A program made the translations under genes and the position numbers. From Lentzea sp033794685 (GTDB lineage: Bacteria; Actinomycetota; Actinomycetes; Mycobacteriales; Pseudonocardiaceae), in NCBI GenBank assembly GCA_033794685.1, contig JARAYZ010000008.1: DNA of 64,000 nucleotides; one strand, given 5' to 3'. Under the pieces are notes generated by a model. It worked only from the letters and a program-made list of their open reading frames with translations. It did no database searches and was not told where the DNA came from. Positions within the stretch are counted from its first letter, which is position 1. Each line of letters begins with the position of its first letter. Below are positions 31,057 to 39,110 of this stretch, in pieces.

Positions 31057-32201
31057 CGGTGGCCGCGCGAGGAACGCAGGCGGGAGAACAGCCCGCCGCC
31101 ACCCTTGCCGTTGTGGGACAGGGAGGGCTCGCTCTCCCCGCGCATCTCGGCCAGGTCGCGCAGCAACGAGGACTGGGCGGCGTCGAGCTTGGTCGGCACG
31201 ACGACCTCGAGGTGCACGTGCAGGTCGCCGCGACCGTCGACACGGCCGGTGGAGCGCAGCTTCGGCATGCCGCGGCCCGTCATGACGAGCTGCGTGTTCG
31301 GCTGCGTGCCGGGGTCGATCTGGAGTTCTTCCTCGCCGTCGAGGGTCTTCAACGGCAACGTGGCGCCCAGCGCGGCCGTCGTCATCGGGATCTGCACGAT
31401 GCAGTGCAGGTCGGCGCCGTCGCGTTCGAAGATCTCGTGCGGGTGCTCCTCGACCTCGACGTAGAGGTCGCCGGCCGGGCCACCGCCGGGGCCGACCTCG
31501 CCCTGGCCCGCGAGGCGCACGCGCATGCCCTCGGCGACACCGGCGGGGATGTTGACGGAGATCGTGCGACGCGAGCGCGTGCGGCCGTCACCGGCGCACT
31601 GCTGGCACGGGTCGGGGATGACCTCGCCGTAGCCGCGGCAGACCGGGCACGGGCGGGACGTGACGACCTGGCCGAGGAACGAGCGCTGCACGGACTGGAC
31701 CTCGCCGCGGCCGTGGCACGTGTCGCACTGGACGGGCTTGGAGTTGTTCTGGGTGCCGGCGCCATGACAGCGGTCGCACAGGATCGCCGTGTCGACCGTC
31801 AGCTCGCGGGTGGCGCCCGCGGCGCACTCCTCCAGCGTCATGTCGAGCCGGATCAACGCGTCGGAGCCGGGCTGCACGCGGCTGCGCGGCCCACGGCCAC
31901 CGCCGGACTGCGCGCCGAAGAAGGCGTCCATGATGTCGCCGAGACCGAAGCCCGAGAACGGGTCACCACCGGGACGGCCACCGCCGCCCGAGTCGAGCGG
32001 GTCGCCACCCAGGTCGACGACGCGGCGCTTCTCGGGGTTCGACAACACCTCGTAGGCGGCCGTCACCTCCTTGAAGCGGGCCTCCTCGTTGGGATTGACG
32101 TCCGGGTGCAGCTGCCTGGCGAGCTTGCGATAGGCGCGCTTGATCTCATCCTGTGTCGCGTTCTGCGAGACACCGAGGATGCCGTAGTAATCCCTGGCCA
32201 C
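31053..32201 (-). CDS. dnaJ: Chaperone DnaJ (DnaJ2 type)
   Basis: The GTG at 32201 gives a protein that begins VARDYYGILGVS, as in other actinobacterial DnaJ2 proteins (382 residues); an ATG at 32222 would add seven residues. The J domain contains the HPD motif (RQLHPDVNPNEEARF). A Gly-rich segment follows, then four CxxCxGxG zinc repeats (CDRCHGAG, CDTCHGRG, CPVCRGYG, CQQCAGDG). The C-terminal substrate-binding domains are complete. It stimulates DnaK ATPase. It follows hrcA directly. Confidence 0.95.
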   Translation of the reverse strand: MARDYYGILGVSQNATQDEIKRAYRKLARQLHPDVNPNEEARFKEVTAAYEVLSNPEKRRVVDLGGDPLDSGGGGRPGGDPFSGFGLGDIMDAFFGAQSGGGRGPRSRVQPGSDALIRLDMTLEECAAGATRELTVDTAILCDRCHGAGTQNNSKPVQCDTCHGRGEVQSVQRSFLGQVVTSRPCPVCRGYGEVIPDPCQQCAGDGRTRSRRTISVNIPAGVAEGMRVRLAGQGEVGPGGGPAGDLYVEVEEHPHEIFERDGADLHCIVQIPMTTAALGATLPLKTLDGEEELQIDPGTQPNTQLVMTGRGMPKLRSTGRVDGRGDLHVHLEVVVPTKLDAAQSSLLRDLAEMRGESEPSLSHNGKGGGGLFSRLRSSRGHR

Positions 32202-32257
32202 CTTGTTCGCTTTCATGTTCATCCACTACTGCAAGTACGTGTGGGCGGTACGTCGCT

Positions 32258-33280
32258 TCAACGACCCGTCAGGATCTCACCGACGTAGTTGGCAACCGCG
32301 CGCACGGCCGCCATAGTCCCGGGATAGTCCATGCGCGTCGGTCCGACGACGCCCAGACCCCCGAGCGGATTGTCACGGCTGCCATAGCCGATGGACACCA
32401 CGGAAGTGCTGCGCATCTCAGCGGCCTCGTTCTCCTCGCCGATGCGCACCAGCACACGACCGGGGTCGCGGGAGGCGGCGAGCAGCTTGAGCACGACGAC
32501 CTGCTCCTCCAACGCCTCCAGCACCTGCCGCAGCGAGCCGGGGAAGTCGGTGATGCTCCGCGTGAGGTTCGCCGTTCCGCCGAGCACCAGCCGTTCCTCG
32601 GGGTGCTCCACCAGCGTCTCGATGAGCACAGTAGCGACTCGCAGCATCGGATCGCGGAGGTTCGACGGAACCTCGTCGGGCAGTTCGGCGACCTTGGCCG
32701 ACGCCTCGGCGAGCCGCTGCCCCGCCATCGCCTGGTTGAGCACACCGCGCAACTGGGCCGTGTGCTCCTCGCTGATCACGTCCCCGAGCTCGACGATCCG
32801 CTGGTCGACGCGCCCGGTGTCGGTGATGAGCACCAGCATCAGCCGCGACGGCGTGATCGGCAGCACCTCCAGGTGACGCACGGCCGCACGCGACAACGTC
32901 GGCACCTGGATCACCGCCACCTGCCGGGTGAGCTGCGCGAGCAACCGGACACTGCGGCGCATCACGTCGTCGAGGTCGACCGCCCCGTCGAGGAAACTGC
33001 GGATCGCCCGCCTCTCGGCCTGCGAGAGCGGCTTGATCTCACTCAGCTTGTCGACGAAGAGCCGGTAGCCCTTGTCCGTCGGCACGCGTCCCGCGCTGGT
33101 GTGCGGCTGGGCGATGTACCCGTCGTCCTCCAGCGCGGCCATGTCGTTGCGCACGGTCGCGCTCGACACACCCAGGTTGTGCCGCTCGACCAGGGCCTTC
33201 GACCCGACGGGCTCCTGGTTGGACACGTAGTCGGCGACGATGGCGCGCAGCACCTCGAACCGACGTTCATCGGCGTTCAT
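32258..33280 (-). CDS. hrcA: Heat-inducible transcription repressor HrcA
   Basis: The 340-residue repressor has the N-terminal winged helix (RRFEVLRAIVADYVSNQEPVGSKALVERHNLGVSSATVRNDMAALEDDGYIAQPHTSAGRVPTDKGYRLFVD) and the GAF-like dimerisation domain typical of the family. It represses class I heat-shock genes through CIRCE elements. A strong ribosome binding site, GGAGGTGA, lies 6 bases before the ATG. I saw no CIRCE element in front of hrcA itself, so its targets probably lie elsewhere. Confidence 0.96.
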   Translation of the reverse strand: MNADERRFEVLRAIVADYVSNQEPVGSKALVERHNLGVSSATVRNDMAALEDDGYIAQPHTSAGRVPTDKGYRLFVDKLSEIKPLSQAERRAIRSFLDGAVDLDDVMRRSVRLLAQLTRQVAVIQVPTLSRAAVRHLEVLPITPSRLMLVLITDTGRVDQRIVELGDVISEEHTAQLRGVLNQAMAGQRLAEASAKVAELPDEVPSNLRDPMLRVATVLIETLVEHPEERLVLGGTANLTRSITDFPGSLRQVLEALEEQVVVLKLLAASRDPGRVLVRIGEENEAAEMRSTSVVSIGYGSRDNPLGGLGVVGPTRMDYPGTMAAVRAVANYVGEILTGR

Positions 33281-33424
33281 CGCTGTTCACCTCCGTGTCC
33301 ACTACTCCCGAGTTTACCCAGCCGGATTCGTGCCCCGTGCCCGCTCTGAAGTCGCGCTCGATCGAGGCTCCGAGGGTCGCGCCGGACGACTAACGGCAGC
33401 GGCGGCTTCCGCGACTACACGAGC

Positions 33425-33880
33425 GTGTCGGACGAAACGAACACAGGCGCGTTCACGTGTCACCACTGCCGCCGGACGAGCGATGAACCGCACTGCCCGA
33501 ACTGCGGCATGCAGCTCGACTCCCGCGGGCGGGTCAGCAGGATCCAGGGCTCCAGCGCCGACGACGTCATGCGGGTGTACTCGGAGGTGCGGCGAGCGGA
33601 CGGGGAACGTCCTGCCCTCACCAGGTCTCCCTGGGTGTCCGGCTCGTTCTACCTGGTCCTGTTCGTGGTGGCGACCGCCGTGCTGCTCGTCGTGGGTCAG
33701 CTGGCGTCCATCTGGGTGCTGCCCGTCGTGGTGGTCGGCGGTCTGCTCGCGGTCACCGTCGTGGGCGCGTTCCAGCTCCGCCAGGACGACAAGGTCACCG
33801 AACGCGGTTTCCTGCACCTCATGATCGCGGTGCTCGGCAGGCTGCCGAGCCTCCTGCGCAACCGTCAGCCGCCTCCCTGA
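33425..33880 (+). CDS. Zinc-ribbon membrane protein (151 aa)
   Basis: The N-terminus carries a zinc ribbon (FTCHHCRRTSDEPHCPNCGMQLD; C-x2-C and C-x2-C). A cytoplasmic spacer follows, then two membrane helices (GSFYLVLFVVATAVLLVVGQLA and WVLPVVVVGGLLAVTVVGAF) and a basic C-terminal tail. I do not recognise a specific family. It may bind RNA, DNA or protein at the membrane. The start is GTG. It is divergent from hrcA. Confidence 0.75.
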   Translation: MSDETNTGAFTCHHCRRTSDEPHCPNCGMQLDSRGRVSRIQGSSADDVMRVYSEVRRADGERPALTRSPWVSGSFYLVLFVVATAVLLVVGQLASIWVLPVVVVGGLLAVTVVGAFQLRQDDKVTERGFLHLMIAVLGRLPSLLRNRQPPP

Positions 33881-33913
33881 CCGAGACTCCGGTTTTTTGT
33901 CGGTGGTGCTCGC

Positions 33914-33919
33914 TAGGGT
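33914..33919 (+). promoter_or_regulatory. Leaderless -10 element for the 64-aa protein
   Basis: TAGGGT lies 6 bases before the GTG at 33926, and no Shine-Dalgarno is present. Confidence 0.5.
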
Positions 33920-33925
33920 CCAAAC

Positions 33926-34120
33926 GTGGGCAACGTGGTGTGGCTCCGGCCACCGGGGAAGCCATGTCTGGTGTTCAGCGACGACGCGTGGTGGGAAGGC
34001 ACGGTCGTCTGGGAGGAGGTCCGCAGGGAGGACGGGTTGTGGTGGGGCACCGCGACCTACGACAGGAACGGGGACACCGTCACCGAGGTGCGCAGTCAGC
34101 ACGACCTGCGCGCCCGGTGA
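33926..34120 (+). CDS. Small Trp-rich hypothetical protein (64 aa)
   Basis: The frame reads GNVVWLRPPGKPCLVFSDD... and contains five Trp in its first half (VVWLRP, DDAWWEGTVVWEE, GLWWGTATY). The pattern of short strands suggests a small SH3-like or beta-barrel fold. A leaderless promoter hexamer sits 6 bases upstream, which supports expression. The convergent hemW gene ends one base after its stop. No family is recognised. Confidence 0.65.
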   Translation: MGNVVWLRPPGKPCLVFSDDAWWEGTVVWEEVRREDGLWWGTATYDRNGDTVTEVRSQHDLRAR

Positions 34121-34121
34121 C

Positions 34122-35330
34122 TCAGGGCAGCAGGCGCCGCACCACGGCGTCGGCCAGGAGCCGTCCGCGATCGGTCAGCACGCACCGGTCGTCCAACGGC
34201 TCCAGCAGCCCGTCGGCGACCGCCTGCTTCGCCGCGTCACGTCCCTCGGAGTCCAGCACGTCGAGAGGCAGCCCTGAAGCCAGGCGCAGTTCGAGCAGCA
34301 CGCGCTCGACCCGCTGGTCTTCCAAGGACAACGTCTCGCGGCCTGCCGCGGGCGAGTTCCCCTCGGCCAGCAGGGACGAGTAGCGGGCCGGGTGCTTCAC
34401 GTTCCAGAACCGCACGCCGCCGACGTGGCTGTGCGCGCCGGGGCCGAAGCCCCACCAGTCCGCGCCCTTCCAGTACAGGACGTTGTGCCGGCACTGGGCT
34501 TCCACCGAGGTGGCCCAGTTCGACACCTCGTACCAGGAGAAGCCGGCACCGCTCAGAACGGAGTCGACCATCTCGTAGGACGAGGCGAGCACGTCGTCGT
34601 CCGGCATGGGCAGGTCGCCGCGGCGGATGCGGCGGGCCAGGCCGGTGCCGTCCTCCACGATCAACGCGTAGGCGGACACGTGGTCGACGCCCGCGTCCAG
34701 CACGGCGTCGAGAGACGCGGCCAGATCCGAGGGCCGCTCCCCCGGTGTGCCGTAGATCAGGTCCAGGTTCACGTGGTCGAACCCGGCCGTGCGTGCCTCG
34801 CGGGCGGCTTCACCCGGACGGCCGGGTGTGTGTTTGCGGTCCAGCACGGCGAGTACGTGCCGTGCGGCCGACTGCATGCCCAACGACACGCGCGTGTAGC
34901 CCGCGGAGCGGATCCCCTCGAAGAACTCGACGGACGTCGACTCGGGGTTCGACTCCGTCGTCACCTCGGCACCCGGAGCCAGGCCGAACGACTGGCGCAC
35001 GGCGTCCAGCACGTCCGAAAGACCGGAGGCGCCGAGCAAAGAAGGCGTTCCCCCGCCCACGAACACGGTTTCGGCCAAAGGCGCGGTCCCGAGGACGGAC
35101 GCGGCCAGGTCGAGTTCGCGGCGCAGGCCCTCCAGCCACGACTCCGGCGACGCGGAGGAGCCCAGCTCACCCGGCGTGTAGGTGTTGAAGTCGCAGTAGC
35201 CGCAGCGGGTCGCGCAGAACGGCACGTGCACGTAGATGCCGAAGGGGCGCGAACCGACGCAGGCGAGGGAAGAGGCGGGGAGCGAACCGTCAGCGGGCGC
35301 GGGCTCGCCTTCGGGCAGAGCGGAGGGCAT
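34122..35330 (-). CDS. hemW: Radical SAM haem chaperone HemW
   Basis: The 402-residue protein contains the radical SAM cluster motif C-x3-C-x2-C (PFCATRCGYCDFNTYTPGE) and the HemN/HemW core (VFVGGGTPSLLGASGLSDVL, YTRVSLGMQSAARHVLAVLDRKHTPG, HVNLDLIYGTPGE). HemW proteins lack the extra residues of coproporphyrinogen III dehydrogenase HemN and are thought to insert haem. A proline-rich N-terminal extension of about 28 residues precedes the core. GGGAG precedes the start. Confidence 0.9.
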   Translation of the reverse strand: MPSALPEGEPAPADGSLPASSLACVGSRPFGIYVHVPFCATRCGYCDFNTYTPGELGSSASPESWLEGLRRELDLAASVLGTAPLAETVFVGGGTPSLLGASGLSDVLDAVRQSFGLAPGAEVTTESNPESTSVEFFEGIRSAGYTRVSLGMQSAARHVLAVLDRKHTPGRPGEAAREARTAGFDHVNLDLIYGTPGERPSDLAASLDAVLDAGVDHVSAYALIVEDGTGLARRIRRGDLPMPDDDVLASSYEMVDSVLSGAGFSWYEVSNWATSVEAQCRHNVLYWKGADWWGFGPGAHSHVGGVRFWNVKHPARYSSLLAEGNSPAAGRETLSLEDQRVERVLLELRLASGLPLDVLDSEGRDAAKQAVADGLLEPLDDRCVLTDRGRLLADAVVRRLLP

Positions 35331-35502
35331 GACTCCCAGTGTCCCCTACAAGGCACGAATGGCGGTGTTCGACCAGGGGAAGTATCTGTCGGTGACAGAA
35401 GTATTACGGAGTGAAACCAGCCTAGGATGTCAACTCCCCCTCGTCAATCCCAGCATTCGGTTGGCGGTGGACCACGCACTGGACGGCATGCACACTGAGG
35501 AC
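35331..35502. other. Intergenic region between hemW and the sulfur leader peptide
   Basis: This stretch holds the divergent promoters of hemW and the sulfur operon and is more AT-rich than its surroundings around 35366-35440 (for example TATTACGG and TAGGAT). I see no gene here and no promoter I can place with confidence. Confidence 0.5.
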
Positions 35503-35589
35503 ATGCATTCGACTGGAGTCCGCCTCGTGGCCCGCCGCCACGTCGACTTCCGTCGTGTCTCCAGCGCGATGTGCCGTCGTTCGGCATGA
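35503..35589 (+). CDS. Putative cis-acting leader peptide of the sulfur operon (28 aa)
   Basis: A 28-codon frame reads MHSTGVRLVARRHVDF and ends VSSAMCRRSA. From memory, the core R-R-H-V-D-x-x-R-V-S-S-A-x-C-R is shared by short leader peptides in front of cysteine and sulfur-assimilation genes of actinomycetes. The single Cys near the end would let ribosome speed sense charged tRNA-Cys. Alternative hairpins follow directly (35594-35630), and sir starts 110 bases after its stop. Confidence 0.75.
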   Translation: MHSTGVRLVARRHVDFRRVSSAMCRRSA

Positions 35590-35593
35590 CCGC

Positions 35594-35630
35594 GCGCTGA
35601 TTTGTTCCCGTCAGCGCCCGGCGCGCTGAC
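35594..35630 (+). promoter_or_regulatory. Mutually exclusive hairpins, attenuator-like
   Basis: GCGCTGA (35594-35600) can pair with TCAGCGC (35611-35617). Alternatively GTCAGCGC (35610-35617) can pair with GCGCTGAC (35623-35630), loop 5. The two stems share 35611-35617 and cannot form together. The first arm begins 4 bases after the leader-peptide stop, so a stalled ribosome would cover it. No T run follows, so control may be over Rho access or translation. Confidence 0.65.
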
Positions 35631-35699
35631 GACGCCCCCACCACAAGCACCTCCGGGCTCGCACGCGCACCGAGCGCCTCGAAACCCCGGAGGATGGCG

Positions 35700-37379
35700 A
35701 TGGCCACGCCGCAGACGTCACCGCGTGCCAAGCAGCGTCGCGGCGAGGGTCAGTGGGCACTCGGATACCGAGAGCCGCTGAACCCCAACGAGCGGAGCAA
35801 GAAGGACGACAACCCGCTCAACGTCCGCGCCCGCATCGAGAACATCTACGCCCACGGCGGTTTCGACTCGATCGACCCTGCCGACCTGCGCGGACGGTTC
35901 CGCTGGTACGGCCTGTACACCCAGCGCAAGCCCGGCATCGACGGCGGCCGCACGGCCACGCTCGAGCCGGAGGAGCTGGACGACGAGTTCTTCATGATGC
36001 GCGTCCGCAGCGACGGCGGTGCGCTCACCACGCAGCAGCTGAGGGTTCTCGGTGAGATCTCGCAGACCTACGCGCGTGACACCGCGGACATCACCGACCG
36101 CCAGAACATCCAGTACCACTGGATCCGGGTCGAGGACGTTCCCACGATCTGGCAGAAGCTCGAAGCGGTGAACCTCACGACGATGGAGGCGTGTGGCGAC
36201 AGCCCGCGCGTCATCCTCGGCTCGCCGGTCGCGGGCATCTCGGTGGACGAGATCATCGACGGGCAGCCGGCGATCGACACGATCCTCGAGCGCTACATCG
36301 GTGACCCGCGCTTCTCGAACCTGCCGCGCAAGTTCAAGACCGCCATCTCCGGTCTGCAGGACGTCGCGCACGAGATCCACGACATCGCGTTCGTCGGCGT
36401 GAACCACCCCGAGCACGGGCCCGGCTTCGACCTCTGGGTCGGCGGCGGCCTGTCCACGAACCCCATGCTGGGCAAGCGTTTGGGCGCGTGGGTGCCGCTC
36501 GACGAGGTGCCGGACGTGTGGGAAGCCGTCATCTCCGTCTTCCGCGACTACGGCTACCGCCGCCTGCGTCACCGTGCGCGCATCAAGTTCCTCGTCGCCG
36601 ACTGGGGCCCGGAGAAGTTCCGCCAGGTCGTCGAGGACGAGTACCTCAAGCGCAAGATGATCGACGGCCCCGCGCCGGAGCAGCTGGACCAGCAGCTCGA
36701 CCACATCGGCGTGCACAAGCAGAAGGACGGCCTGTTCTACGTCGGCGCCGCGCCCGTCGCGGGCCGCGTGTCGGGCTCGATCCTGGTCGAGGTCGCGAAG
36801 TACGCCGAACGGGCGGGCTCCGGCCGCGTCCGCTTCACGCCGCAGCAGAAGATCATCGTGCTGGACGTGCCCGAGGCCGAGATCCCCACGCTCAAGAGCG
36901 ACCTCGCGAAGCTCGGCCTGCAGGTCGACCCGTCGCCGTGGCGCCGGGGCATCATGGCCTGCACCGGCATCGAGTTCTGCAAGCTCGCGATCGTCGAGAC
37001 CAAGGCCCGCGCCCTCGACCTCGTCACGCAGCTCGAAGCCAACCTCAAGGACATCGTGGACGGCGTCACGGCGCCGATCACCGTGCACATCAACGGCTGC
37101 CCCAACTCCTGCGCCCGCATCCAGACCGCGGACATCGGCCTCAAGGGCCAGATCGTCACGGACGAGTCGGGCAACCAGGTCGAGGGCTTCCAGGTGCACC
37201 TCGGTGGCGGGCTCGGCCTCGACGCCGGGTTCGGCCGGAAGTTGCGCGGCCACAAGGTGACCGCGGCCGAGCTGCCCGAGTACGTCGAGCGGGTGGTCCG
37301 GAACTTCGTGGCCCAGCGCGAGACCGACGAGCGGTTCGCGCAGTGGGTCGGCCGGGCGGAAGAGGGTTCGCTGCGATGA
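35700..37379 (+). CDS. sir: Ferredoxin-dependent sulfite reductase (nitrite/sulfite reductase family)
   Basis: The 559-residue enzyme reduces sulfite to sulfide with six electrons. I start it at the second ATG (35700), 6 bases after GGAGG; the first ATG (35694) abuts that site. Two nitrite/sulfite reductase half-domains repeat (residues about 65-330 and 340-550). The siroheme/4Fe-4S cysteines are ACTGIEFCKLAI and NGCPNSCARIQ. The gene order with cysH identifies it as a sulfite rather than nitrite reductase (SirA/NirA of M. tuberculosis). The leader peptide probably controls it. Confidence 0.95.
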   Translation: MATPQTSPRAKQRRGEGQWALGYREPLNPNERSKKDDNPLNVRARIENIYAHGGFDSIDPADLRGRFRWYGLYTQRKPGIDGGRTATLEPEELDDEFFMMRVRSDGGALTTQQLRVLGEISQTYARDTADITDRQNIQYHWIRVEDVPTIWQKLEAVNLTTMEACGDSPRVILGSPVAGISVDEIIDGQPAIDTILERYIGDPRFSNLPRKFKTAISGLQDVAHEIHDIAFVGVNHPEHGPGFDLWVGGGLSTNPMLGKRLGAWVPLDEVPDVWEAVISVFRDYGYRRLRHRARIKFLVADWGPEKFRQVVEDEYLKRKMIDGPAPEQLDQQLDHIGVHKQKDGLFYVGAAPVAGRVSGSILVEVAKYAERAGSGRVRFTPQQKIIVLDVPEAEIPTLKSDLAKLGLQVDPSPWRRGIMACTGIEFCKLAIVETKARALDLVTQLEANLKDIVDGVTAPITVHINGCPNSCARIQTADIGLKGQIVTDESGNQVEGFQVHLGGGLGLDAGFGRKLRGHKVTAAELPEYVERVVRNFVAQRETDERFAQWVGRAEEGSLR

Positions 37380-37534
37380 CTGAGAGGGCGACGCCGTTCT
37401 ACTGCCCCTACTGCGGTGACGAGGACCTCCGGCCGCAGGAGGAACCCAGCTACGCGTGGCTGTGCACCGGGTGCCGCCGCGTCTTCAAGGTCTCGTTCGT
37501 CGGGCTCAACCTGCCGCAGGAGGTGAAGAAGTGA
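37376..37534 (+). CDS. Small zinc-ribbon protein between sir and cysH (52 aa)
   Basis: The frame MTERATPFYCPYCGDEDLRP... has C-P-Y-C-G and C-T-G-C-R, a four-cysteine rubredoxin-like zinc or iron knuckle, and a basic/hydrophobic tail. Its ATG overlaps the sir stop (ATGA) and its stop overlaps the cysH start (GTGA). Tight coupling on both sides suggests a role in sulfite or APS reduction, perhaps as an electron-transfer or assembly factor. That role is an inference. Confidence 0.85.
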   Translation: MTERATPFYCPYCGDEDLRPQEEPSYAWLCTGCRRVFKVSFVGLNLPQEVKK

Positions 37535-38214
37535 GCGATCTCAAGATCGTCGCCGACGCGGCCGAGCAGGAACTGCGGGACGCGAGCCCCGAAGAGGCGC
37601 TGGAGTGGGTGGCGCGGACGTTCGGCGACAACTACATCGTCGCCTCCAACATGCAGGACGCCGTGCTGATCGACCTCGCCGCCAAGGTGAAGCCGAACTT
37701 CGACGTGCTGTTCCTGGAGACGGGTTACCACTTCCCGGAGACCATCGGCGTGCGTGACGCCGTCGGCGTCGTCTACCCGGACGTGCGGATCGTCAACGCC
37801 GCCGCCGAGCAGTCGGTCGAAGACCAGGAACGCGAGTTCGGCCTGCTGTACCAGTCGGATCCGGCCACGTGCTGCAACCTGCGCAAGGTCGTGCCGCTGC
37901 GCCGGGAGCTCGCGAAGTACGACGCGTGGGTCACCGGTGTGCGCCGCGTGGACGCCCCGACTCGGGCGAACACGCCGATCGTGCAGTGGGACGACCGCAA
38001 CGGCCTGGTGAAGATCAACCCGATCGCTCCGTGGAGCGACGACGAGTTCAACGCCTACATCAGCGAGAAGGGCATCCTCGAGAACCTGTTGGTGCAGGAG
38101 GGATACCCCTCGATCGGTTGCTTGCCGTGCACCGCGAAGCCGTTGCCGGGCGCGGACGCCCGCAGCGGCCGGTGGGCCGGTCAGTCGAAGACGGAATGTG
38201 GGTTGCACGGATGA
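37531..38214 (+). CDS. cysH: Adenylyl-sulfate (APS) reductase, CysH family
   Basis: The 227-residue enzyme has the PP-loop-type fold (NYIVASNMQDAVLIDLAAKV, LFLETGYHFPET). The 4Fe-4S cysteines C-C in PATCCNLRK and C-x2-C in IGCLPCTAKP mark it as an APS reductase rather than a PAPS reductase. The catalytic Cys lies in the C-terminal KTECGLHG. It reduces APS to sulfite with thioredoxin. This agrees with the absence of an APS kinase gene in the operon. Confidence 0.95.
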   Translation: MSDLKIVADAAEQELRDASPEEALEWVARTFGDNYIVASNMQDAVLIDLAAKVKPNFDVLFLETGYHFPETIGVRDAVGVVYPDVRIVNAAAEQSVEDQEREFGLLYQSDPATCCNLRKVVPLRRELAKYDAWVTGVRRVDAPTRANTPIVQWDDRNGLVKINPIAPWSDDEFNAYISEKGILENLLVQEGYPSIGCLPCTAKPLPGADARSGRWAGQSKTECGLHG

Positions 38215-39110
38215 CACTCGCGCTCGACACCCTGGGACGTCTCGAATCCGAGGCGATCCACATCTTCCGCGAGGTCGCGGGTGAGTTCGACCGGCCGGTG
38301 ATCCTCTTCTCCGGCGGCAAGGACTCGACGCTGCTGCTGCACCTCGCGATCAAGGCGTTCTACCCGGCTCCGGTGCCGTTCCCGTTGCTGCACGTCGACA
38401 CCGGGCACAACTTCGACGAGGTCATCGAGTTCCGCGACCGCGTCGTCGCGCAACACGGTCTGCGTCTCGAGGTCGCGAAGGTCCAGGACTGGATCGACGA
38501 CGGCCGCCTCGAAGAGCGTCCGGACGGCACGCGCAACCCGTTGCAGACGGTGCCGCTGCTGGACTCGATCACGCAGCACAAGTTCGACGCGGTCTTCGGC
38601 GGCGGACGCCGGGACGAGGAACGCGCCCGCGCCAAGGAACGGATCTTCAGCCTGCGCACGGCGTTCGGCCAGTGGGACCCGAAGCGCCAGCGCCCGGAAC
38701 TGTGGAACCTCTACAACGGCCGGCACCGCGCCGGTGAGCACGTCCGCGTGTTCCCGCTGTCCAACTGGACCGAGCTCGACGTGTGGAACTACATCGAGCG
38801 CGAGGGCATCGAGCTGCCGGACATCTACTACTCGCACCAGCGCGACGTGTTCCTGCGTGACGGCATGTGGCTCGCCGAGGGCCCGTGGGGCACGGTGCGC
38901 GAGGGCGAGACGTTGCTGCGCAAGACGGTTCGCTACCGCACGGTCGGCGACGGCTCCTGCACGGGCGCCGTCGAGTCCGACGCCGCCGACATCCAAGCGG
39001 TGATCGCCGAGGTCTCCGCTTCACGACTGACCGAGCGCGGCGCGACACGTGCCGACGACCGGTTGTCCGAGGCCGCCATGGAAGACCGCAAGCGGGAGGG
39101 CTACTTCTAA
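38211..39110 (+). CDS. cysD: Sulfate adenylyltransferase subunit 2 (CysD)
   Basis: The 299-residue small subunit of ATP sulfurylase has the PP-loop SGGKDSTLLLHLA, then HVDTGHNFDEVIEFRD, FGGGRRDEERARAKERIFS and FPLSNWTELDVWNYI. It adenylates sulfate to APS, driven by GTP hydrolysis by CysN. The C-terminus EDRKREGYF is canonical. It overlaps cysH by ATGA and abuts cysN. Confidence 0.97.
   Translation: MTLALDTLGRLESEAIHIFREVAGEFDRPVILFSGGKDSTLLLHLAIKAFYPAPVPFPLLHVDTGHNFDEVIEFRDRVVAQHGLRLEVAKVQDWIDDGRLEERPDGTRNPLQTVPLLDSITQHKFDAVFGGGRRDEERARAKERIFSLRTAFGQWDPKRQRPELWNLYNGRHRAGEHVRVFPLSNWTELDVWNYIEREGIELPDIYYSHQRDVFLRDGMWLAEGPWGTVREGETLLRKTVRYRTVGDGSCTGAVESDAADIQAVIAEVSASRLTERGATRADDRLSEAAMEDRKREGYF

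Noticed and set aside
33281..33340. CIRCE element expected in front of hrcA
   Set aside because: No TTAGCACTC-N9-GAGTGCTAA inverted repeat is present; only a strong ribosome binding site is seen.
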